Positions 58,482-64,000 of a stretch of 64,000 nucleotides of DNA are shown here, one piece after another; within the stretch, counting starts at the first letter, position 1; each line of letters opens with the position of its first letter. The notes below the pieces were generated by a model, which was not told the DNA's origin, ran no database searches, and saw only the letters and a list, made by a program, of their open reading frames with translations. Source of the stretch: Paralithodes platypus. Its lineage: Eukaryota; Arthropoda; Malacostraca; Decapoda; Lithodidae. Both the position numbers and the translations under genes were made by a program. Location: the NCBI GenBank assembly GCA_032716605.1, contig CM064518.1, positions 38,437,039-38,501,038 of the forward strand, written 5' to 3'.

Positions 58482-60737
58482 TTGGAGTGTTATCATAGTC
58501 ATAAAAAGGGGCACTTTGCAAGAGTCTGTCCTAGCAAACCACCTACAGCAGCTGTGTCTTTGGCCTGCAACATTGGTGTGTCTCCGAAGTCATCTGAGTT
58601 TGCCCGGGGCAGTTCGTCAGAGGCTGAGGCACAGCCAATGCAGAAGCACCTGGGAGGCTCGAACCCTGCTCAGGATGTTTTTTGCGACCATAGAGGGCGG
58701 GGTTGCGTGATGTGGGCGGGGCGCAAGCATGGAGTAGAGGTCTTGCGTGATACAGGTGCTTCCCAGACTCTGATGAAAAACTTGACTGGCTACCCTATAA
58801 ACGCGGCTCGGGTGGTAGTGGTGCAGGGTATTAATGCAACTCGGTCATACCCGCTGGTGCGGTTGGAGTTGGAGGTGGATGGTGTGGCACGTGAATTGGA
58901 TGTTGGGATTGTGAAGAAACTGCCAGTGGAGGGCGTCGACCTTCTTCTCGGCAACGACTTTGCAATGCCCGCTTCCGAGGTTCTACCCTTAGTCGTTGCC
59001 GAGAGGCCGGCCGACGTGAGTAGGGAAGAGCAAGAGTGGGTCGAGCGGTGCCAGACACAACCCATGGCGTGTGTTGTCACCCGAGCTCGGGCAGCTAAAG
59101 TGTCACAGCCTAGTCCTCCGTCTTCAGACCAGCGGAGGAACGATCAACAGGAGGAGGCTAAAGCTGGAGTTGGTTTTAAGAGTTTTGACTCGGCGGCTCT
59201 CCTGGGTGATTCAGTATTAGCACCATTACTTAATTCTGGAGTAGCCCCTGGGCCTGTCATCGAGAGGGACGAGGCTGGGCATGACGAGTCTCCACGACAC
59301 CAACGTTATGTACATCGAGAGAGACAGAGGGAGCAGCCCAGTATCGGGGAAGGTCATGCATTGCTCCGGGAGCAGTTAGATCGCTTGGCACCCTCAGATA
59401 TACGTCGGTTGCAACTAGAGGACCCTGAGCTCCAAACGTGTGCTAATGGAGCTGTAGAGCTCGAAGAGGACGGCGATGCACAGGCAGGAGATTTTTTTTA
59501 TTTAGAAGGCATCCTCTATAGGCGTTTTCAAGACCCTAAACGTAGTTGGCAAAAGGGGTCCGGAGTAGTGGACCAGTTGGTGGTGCCACGGGAGTGCAGG
59601 GATAGCCTACTGAGGTTGGCGCATGACACACCACTGGCAGGACATCTAGGGGTGAGAAAAACGGTGGCGGCTTTGGGGAAATTGTTTTGGTGGCCGGGGA
59701 TGAAGTCTCATGTGCAGTCATGGATAAACTCATGTGATATTTGTCAACGTGTCGGGAAACCGAACCAAGTTATTCCTAAGGCTCCGTTACACCCTATTCC
59801 TGTGATTGGGCCACCCTTTAGTAAAATTATTGTTGACATGGTTGGTCCACTCCCTCCCACTAAGGCTGGAAATAAATTTTTGTTAACCATAATGGATGTT
59901 GCCACTAGATACCCCGATGCATACCCTATGAAAAATGGAATGGCTAAGACGGTAGTCAGTAACTTGTTGTGGTACTTCTCAAGGTACGGGTACCCTGAGG
60001 AGATTCAGTCTGATCAGGGATCTAATTTCACCTCCAACATGTTCAAGCAAACAATGCAACAGCATGGGATACGAGCAGTAGTATCGTCAGCGTATCACCC
60101 TGAGAGTCAAGGGGTGCTTGAGCGGTGGCATGCTACACTTAAAAGCATGCTCAGGTGTTATTGTGCTGACAACGGTATGGATTGGGATCTTGGATTGCCT
60201 TATGTGCTGTTTGCTGCTCGGGAGGTACCTGGTGAGAGCCAGGGATTTAGTCCAAACGAGCTGATTTTTGGACACCGTGTCAGGGGCCCCCTTAACATGC
60301 TGAAAGAAATTTGGGAGGAGACTGTGCAGCCTTGTCCATTATTAAAGTATGTGCTTGAAAGCCATGAGCGCATGCTTAAGAATCTGGAGATGGCAGGTAG
60401 AAATTTGACAGAATCACAAGCTTTGATGAAGGACAGGTATGATCGCAAAGTGAGGCTCCGGAAGTTCACTGTAGGACAAGAGGTATTAATTTTGTTGCCC
60501 TTGGTTGGTAACCCCCTCTCTGCGAAGTACACTGGACCTTATAAAATTGTAGACAAAATTTCAGACTTAGATTACCTTGTTGCCACTCCAGACAGGAGGA
60601 AACAGAACCAGTTATGTCACGTGAACCTTATTAAAGAGTATGTGAGGCGCCCCTCTGAGCCTCTCACTGTCCGTGTTGGCTTGTTGCGGCCGTGGTGGAG
60701 AAGGAGAGGGGGACAGTCAAGCTTCAGAGGAGGATAG
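58482..60737 (+). CDS. pol: Retropepsin and integrase (gag zinc knuckle at the start)
   Basis: An open frame of 751 codons (it opens with a TTG, so it is a polyprotein piece). Residues 2-15 are the gag zinc knuckle, but the second Cys is Ser here (CYHSHKKGHFARVC). Residues about 86-170 are the aspartic protease, with DTGAS (Asp90) and LLLGNDF. A long linker follows. Integrase: HHCC finger His381, His388, Cys418, Cys421. Catalytic core Asp452 (IIVDMVGPL), Asp511 (SDQGSNF) and Glu547 (GVLERW), with the D-35-E spacing of retroviral-type integrases. A GPY/F-like module (GPYKIVDKI) begins at about residue 685. Integrase is complete by motif and lies upstream of RT, the reverse of the usual Ty3/gypsy order. 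The frame ends shortly after integrase and RT is one frame over. Confidence 0.93.
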   Translation: MECYHSHKKGHFARVCPSKPPTAAVSLACNIGVSPKSSEFARGSSSEAEAQPMQKHLGGSNPAQDVFCDHRGRGCVMWAGRKHGVEVLRDTGASQTLMKNLTGYPINAARVVVVQGINATRSYPLVRLELEVDGVARELDVGIVKKLPVEGVDLLLGNDFAMPASEVLPLVVAERPADVSREEQEWVERCQTQPMACVVTRARAAKVSQPSPPSSDQRRNDQQEEAKAGVGFKSFDSAALLGDSVLAPLLNSGVAPGPVIERDEAGHDESPRHQRYVHRERQREQPSIGEGHALLREQLDRLAPSDIRRLQLEDPELQTCANGAVELEEDGDAQAGDFFYLEGILYRRFQDPKRSWQKGSGVVDQLVVPRECRDSLLRLAHDTPLAGHLGVRKTVAALGKLFWWPGMKSHVQSWINSCDICQRVGKPNQVIPKAPLHPIPVIGPPFSKIIVDMVGPLPPTKAGNKFLLTIMDVATRYPDAYPMKNGMAKTVVSNLLWYFSRYGYPEEIQSDQGSNFTSNMFKQTMQQHGIRAVVSSAYHPESQGVLERWHATLKSMLRCYCADNGMDWDLGLPYVLFAAREVPGESQGFSPNELIFGHRVRGPLNMLKEIWEETVQPCPLLKYVLESHERMLKNLEMAGRNLTESQALMKDRYDRKVRLRKFTVGQEVLILLPLVGNPLSAKYTGPYKIVDKISDLDYLVATPDRRKQNQLCHVNLIKEYVRRPSEPLTVRVGLLRPWWRRRGGQSSFRGG

Positions 60738-60876
60738 CTGGGATCAACATTTTTCAGCGGATCAGTGGGCGGGGAACTCGAGCCTAAGGGCTGACGAGGC
60801 TATAGCTCATTTGCCTGAGCCGCAGTTTGATGCTATCCGTCAGTTGTTCGGTTCATACCCCACTGTATTTGCTTAA
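60673..60876 (+). pseudogene. pol: Integrase-RT linker in the RT frame
   Basis: In the RT frame this stretch reads an acidic linker and then AIRQLFGSYPTVFA, the segment that normally precedes RT in gypsy polyproteins, before a TAA at 60874-60876. A G-rich run near 60700 is a likely place for the indel that moved integrase and RT into different frames. The minus-strand copy lacks this region, so the ancestral sequence cannot be checked in this window. Confidence 0.7.
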
Positions 60877-60900
60877 CACCCAGGCCTCACTATTCAGGCT

Positions 60901-62196
60901 ATGCATGATGTTGACGTGGGGGACCATCTACCCTTTAAGTCAATCCCGTACCGTGTGCCCCCCATAAAACTACCAGCTCTGAGGGATGAGTTGGAGTATA
61001 TGCTCGGTAGAGGGTTGATAGAGAAAGGCACAGTTAAGTGGACTTCCCCCGTAACACTGCAGCCTAAGCCAGATGGCAAGGTACGCTTTTGTATTGATTT
61101 CCGTAGGTTAAACGGTTTGACTCCAACTAACCCATATCCTCTTCCTCGGGTTGATGATAGTGTTAACAATATTGGTAATGCTCGTTTTTTGTCTAAAGTA
61201 GATTTAGTAAAAGGTTACTGGCAAGTACCTTTGTCCGAGCGTGCTAAAGAGGTATGTGGTTTTGTTGTGGACGGGAGTACCTACCGGTGCAATGTTATGC
61301 CTTACGGACTTAAGAATGCACCAGCAACGTTTCAGAACCTGATGAATGAAATTGTAAAGGACATTCCAAATTGCACCGTATATTTGGACGATGTAATTAT
61401 TTATGATGACGACTTTGAGAGCCATTGTGAGCACCTCGAGACCTTGTTCCGGAAACTTAGTGAAGCAGGTCTGGTAGTAAATTTGGCAAAGTGTGACTTC
61501 GTAAAAGCCACTGTGCAGTACCTTGGGTTTGTAGTGGGAAGGGGACAGGTGTGCCCTCCTCAGAACAAGGTACAGGCTATCAATAAATTTCCGCACCCAA
61601 CAACCAAGAAGCAGATTATGAGATTCTTGGGTATGATAGGCTACTACAGACGCTTCATAAAAGGTTACTCAACGGTGTTGGCACCTCTCACAGATTTGTT
61701 ATCTAAAGACAAAAAGTTTTTGTGGGCACCTGAGTGTGAAAAGGCTTTCACTTTGGTGAAACATTTGCTATGTACTCACCCGATACTTAGGGCCCCAGAC
61801 TTTAACAGGCCTTTTCAGCTGGCAACAGATGCTAGTGGTGTAGGGGCTGGTGCCGTCTTGCTACAGACAGACAATGAAGGTGTGGAACACCCAGTAAGTG
61901 TTTTTTCTAAGAAGTTCAATGCTGCACAAAACAACTATTCTACAATAGAAAAGGAATTACTGGCGATTGTGCTGTCGCTCAGGCACTTCGAGGTGTATGT
62001 TCCAGCCTATGGCCCAGTCGTGGTTATCTACACTGATCATCACCCTTTGAGATTCCTGAATCAATTTCACAATCGCAATATGAGACTGACCAGGTGGTCT
62101 TTGATGTTGCAGGAGTATAACCTGGACATCCGTCATATTGCTGGATGTGACAATGTGATCGCGGATTGTTTATCAAGGGTGGATGATCAGTCGTAG
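60901..62196 (+). CDS. pol: Reverse transcriptase and RNase H
   Basis: An open frame of 431 codons covering RT and RNase H. RT: residues about 10-230, with FCIDFRRLNG, FLSKVDLVKGYWQ (Asp101), MPYGLKNAPATFQ, and the catalytic YLDDVIIY (residues 161-168), all typical of Ty3/gypsy. The connection follows, with RFLGMIGYYRRFI and PLTDLL. RNase H: ATDAS (Asp310), EKELLAI (about 350-356) and YTDHHPL (Asp379), ending with ADCLSRVDD. All catalytic residues I can check are present, so the domains look intact though cut off from the rest of pol by a stop. No integrase follows: 394 bases of untranslated sequence lead to the polypurine tract. Confidence 0.95.
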   Translation: MHDVDVGDHLPFKSIPYRVPPIKLPALRDELEYMLGRGLIEKGTVKWTSPVTLQPKPDGKVRFCIDFRRLNGLTPTNPYPLPRVDDSVNNIGNARFLSKVDLVKGYWQVPLSERAKEVCGFVVDGSTYRCNVMPYGLKNAPATFQNLMNEIVKDIPNCTVYLDDVIIYDDDFESHCEHLETLFRKLSEAGLVVNLAKCDFVKATVQYLGFVVGRGQVCPPQNKVQAINKFPHPTTKKQIMRFLGMIGYYRRFIKGYSTVLAPLTDLLSKDKKFLWAPECEKAFTLVKHLLCTHPILRAPDFNRPFQLATDASGVGAGAVLLQTDNEGVEHPVSVFSKKFNAAQNNYSTIEKELLAIVLSLRHFEVYVPAYGPVVVIYTDHHPLRFLNQFHNRNMRLTRWSLMLQEYNLDIRHIAGCDNVIADCLSRVDDQS

Positions 62197-62579
62197 GCTA
62201 TCACAGGTGTGTGGGTTTGAGTGGAGGAAAATAGGCTGCCCTTATAGTGCAGCCGGGAAAAACATATTAAAATATAAAAATCATATAAAAAACTCTTTCT
62301 TTTGATATAGGTAATCGTATAGTTTGTCATAGCCTATAGAGTTTGAGTAGTCCACTAACTATCAAACGGCTGAGCTGCTGTAAGCTCGCTCTGGGAGCAT
62401 GATATTGTGTCTTTTTGCTATTGTTGGGAGGAGTTATAAAATGTGATTTTTTTTTTATAATAAGATGTGTTTTGGTGATAAACTCAGCTTTGTTTTAGTG
62501 CCATGCGGTCGCTGGGTGTGAGGGGCTTGATGGGGTTCTGTGTTTGTCAGATTTTAGCTCAGGGTTGAGCAAGTAAAAT

Positions 62580-62590
62580 CTTGGGGGAGG
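62580..62590 (+). other. Polypurine tract
   Basis: CTTGGGGGAGG directly precedes TGTGACGC, the first bases of the 3' LTR. Confidence 0.8.
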
Positions 62591-63936
62591 TGTGACGCAT
62601 GTCCAGTGTGAGCATGCTGTACAGAACGCCTAGTCATGCCCCACTCTCGCTAGGATCGTCAGGGCAGGAACTTTGGCTGTAGTCTATGTAGAGTTTCCTA
62701 ACTTAGTTCATGTGAGCTGTTGTACTATAAGTATTATGAATATGTATTTTGTTTTCATCTGAGTCAACGAGTTCTATTTTATATCATTAGTTATAAGTAT
62801 TGTGTGTAAAACTTATTTGTAATGATGGGAAGAGAAACACCCACAGCAGTGGGTGCGCCAGGCGGGAGGTGGGCCTAACTCACTAGCACTCCCCCCTCCC
62901 CTCAGTGCTAGGGGAGCCTTTGTCTATCCCAGAGGAGAGAGAGAAATTACGTAATGGTTGTCAGTGGGCGGTCCTTAGTAGTTCACGTTGGGCTCACTAG
63001 AGGGCCGGGTATAAAAAGGGAAGTCTAGCCATTTTTTCATCAGAACTCATTAGGCAGAGCGACTTCTCATTTCCCTTGCTAACTATATATATTCTTCTGA
63101 CTGATGTGAACTTTCTCTACTACCTTACATTCCTCTTTTCCCTGCCTGGTTAACTTCCATGGTCCCGTTGGTGCAGAGCTAGCCAGCCAACGTATTATCG
63201 CTTGAGTTCTCACGAGATACTTGCCTATTAGATAGCCTATTTTGGAGGGGTTAACTTAGAATAGGATTGATTTATGTTTGTTGCACTTGTATATGCATTT
63301 CCCTGTGTGTTATTATTATTATTCCTGTTTTCTGCTGGTCTAGGTAATGCTAGACTGGGGTAAGGCTTTTCTGTGTTACGAGTTGTTGTTTGATGCAGTG
63401 GTTAAGCGATAAACCTGCATACTCGTTTCGGTTCAGTGAAGCCTAGGTTGTCTTCGCGGCTGACTGTTTTGAGTTAATAATTTACAGTGCGTGAGGGCAA
63501 GAGCCTAACCACCCTGTATTTTATTAACAGTTTGTTTTTACTTTGTCAAGGAGCCGGGAGAAAACCAGATACAAGGGATCTGGATTTCTCAAAGTGCACT
63601 TGTTAGTTTTAACGTAATACTTTAAACAGTTGTGAGGACTTCGCTAGGCTACGAGCCGTTTTTGCTCAGTCACTGTTACCTTTTGCCCACAGTACCCCAG
63701 CTAGACTTTACTCGATTAGTAGATACAGAATAGTATTGAAGCTTTCCTTATGTATGATATTGTTTATGCACTATTGATTTCATGTGTTGCACGCTTGGCT
63801 ACTTTAGTGATTAGTGGCCCACGAGCACAATCCGAGTAGGCTATTGCCGTTGCATTTGCGGAGTACTTCTTTTTAATGTTTGCCATTTACTATTGCACAT
63901 TCTTTTAATTATTCTTATGCCAATTTAAACCTTTAA
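62591..63936 (+). repeat. 3' LTR (5' portion, interrupted)
   Basis: It starts TGTGACGCATGTCCAGTGTG, the reverse complement of the solo LTR's right end. It runs to TTAA at 63933-63936, where TTAA-1 is inserted. The rest of the LTR lies beyond the window. Confidence 0.92.
63010..63017 (+). promoter_or_regulatory. LTR TATA box
   Basis: TATAAAAA about 420 bp into the LTR, followed about 25-30 bases later by a CATCAGAACT stretch that could be the start site. The truncated 5' LTR lacks this region. Confidence 0.6.
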
Positions 63937-64000
63937 CACCTTACGAGCGGCCTATGCGGTTTATTTATATGTACCGCCCAGCGGGGTGTTTTTAGCCAAA
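63937..64000 (+). mobile_element. TTAA-1 element in the 3' LTR, cut by the window end
   Basis: It begins CACCTTACGAGCGGC after TTAA 63933-63936 and matches the first 64 bases of the other TTAA-1 copies. The 5' LTR of the same element has an empty TTAA at 56393-56396. Confidence 0.9.

Larger units (their letters stand above)
55817..64000 (+). mobile_element. Ty3/gypsy LTR retrotransposon (Gmr1-like order), plus-strand copy
   Basis: Order: truncated 5' LTR, primer-binding site, gag, protease, integrase, RT, RNase H, polypurine tract, 3' LTR interrupted by TTAA-1 and cut by the window end. Over 576 aligned LTR bases (55821-56396 against 63361-63936) I count four differences, so the copy is young. 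Defects: an in-frame stop in gag, a 1-base deletion at about 58446, a frame change and stop between integrase and RT, and loss of about 766 bp of the 5' LTR including its TATA box. The element is related to, but its LTRs are clearly diverged from, the minus-strand copy. Confidence 0.93.

Noticed and set aside
62197..62590. Possible env or third frame after RNase H
   Set aside because: The 394 bases before the polypurine tract have no open frame of useful length.

Overview
The window is non-coding, repeat-dense eukaryotic DNA. I find no host protein-coding gene and no intact host RNA gene. Long AT-rich tracts carry many dinucleotide microsatellites, a tRNA-derived SINE, decayed LINEs and LTR retrotransposons. 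The LINE C-terminal protein resembles LINEs I associate with decapod crustaceans, so an arthropod, probably decapod, genome is my best guess; this is inference.

LTR retrotransposons. Two related copies of a Ty3/gypsy-type element dominate the right half. A minus-strand copy (35113-43600) has both LTRs, a 4-bp target duplication (CGAG), a primer-binding site and a polypurine tract. A plus-strand copy (55817 to the window end) has a truncated 5' LTR. A solo LTR of the second type lies at 11417-14185 (TSD CTAT). In both internal copies the order is gag, protease, integrase, then reverse transcriptase and RNase H, so integrase precedes RT as in Ty1/copia although the enzymes are Ty3/gypsy-like. 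Together with a SCAN-like gag capsid this points to the Gmr1-like group. Both copies are broken: premature stops, single-base frameshifts, a transposon inside gag, and in the minus copy a deletion that fuses integrase to RT in frame.

TTAA elements. The most striking pattern is a set of short non-autonomous elements bounded by TTAA, the piggyBac-type target. I separate seven families by terminal sequence and number them TTAA-1 to TTAA-7. TTAA-1 is about 480 bp with 4 copies. TTAA-2 is 438 bp. TTAA-3 is about 410 bp without its nested insert. TTAA-4 is about 377 bp, a foldback, with 3 copies. TTAA-5 is about 330-380 bp with about 9 copies or pieces. TTAA-6 is about 205 bp, a foldback, with 7 copies. 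TTAA-7 is 226 bp. Several are nested in LTR elements or in one another, and empty target sites in sister copies inside this window confirm precise TTAA duplication. TTAA-4 and TTAA-5 share a core with two small hairpins whose stems vary in a compensating way. No transposase is present.

Layout. 1-2394 is AT-rich sequence. 2395-4822 holds tandem repeats, two TTAA elements and a SINE. 4823-11416 holds LINE debris and a 1-kb inverted-repeat element. 11417-14185 is the solo LTR carrying two TTAA elements. 16000-17160 is a 24-bp minisatellite. 17964-26306 is a TTAA-element cluster with a triple nest. 26311-34900 holds LINE remnants, a non-LTR insertion and microsatellites. 34933-43753 is a TTAA-5 copy split by the minus-strand LTR element. 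43758-53285 holds more TTAA elements. 53290-55816 is empty AT-rich sequence. 55817-64000 is the plus-strand LTR element, with a TTAA-1 copy in its 3' LTR running off the end.
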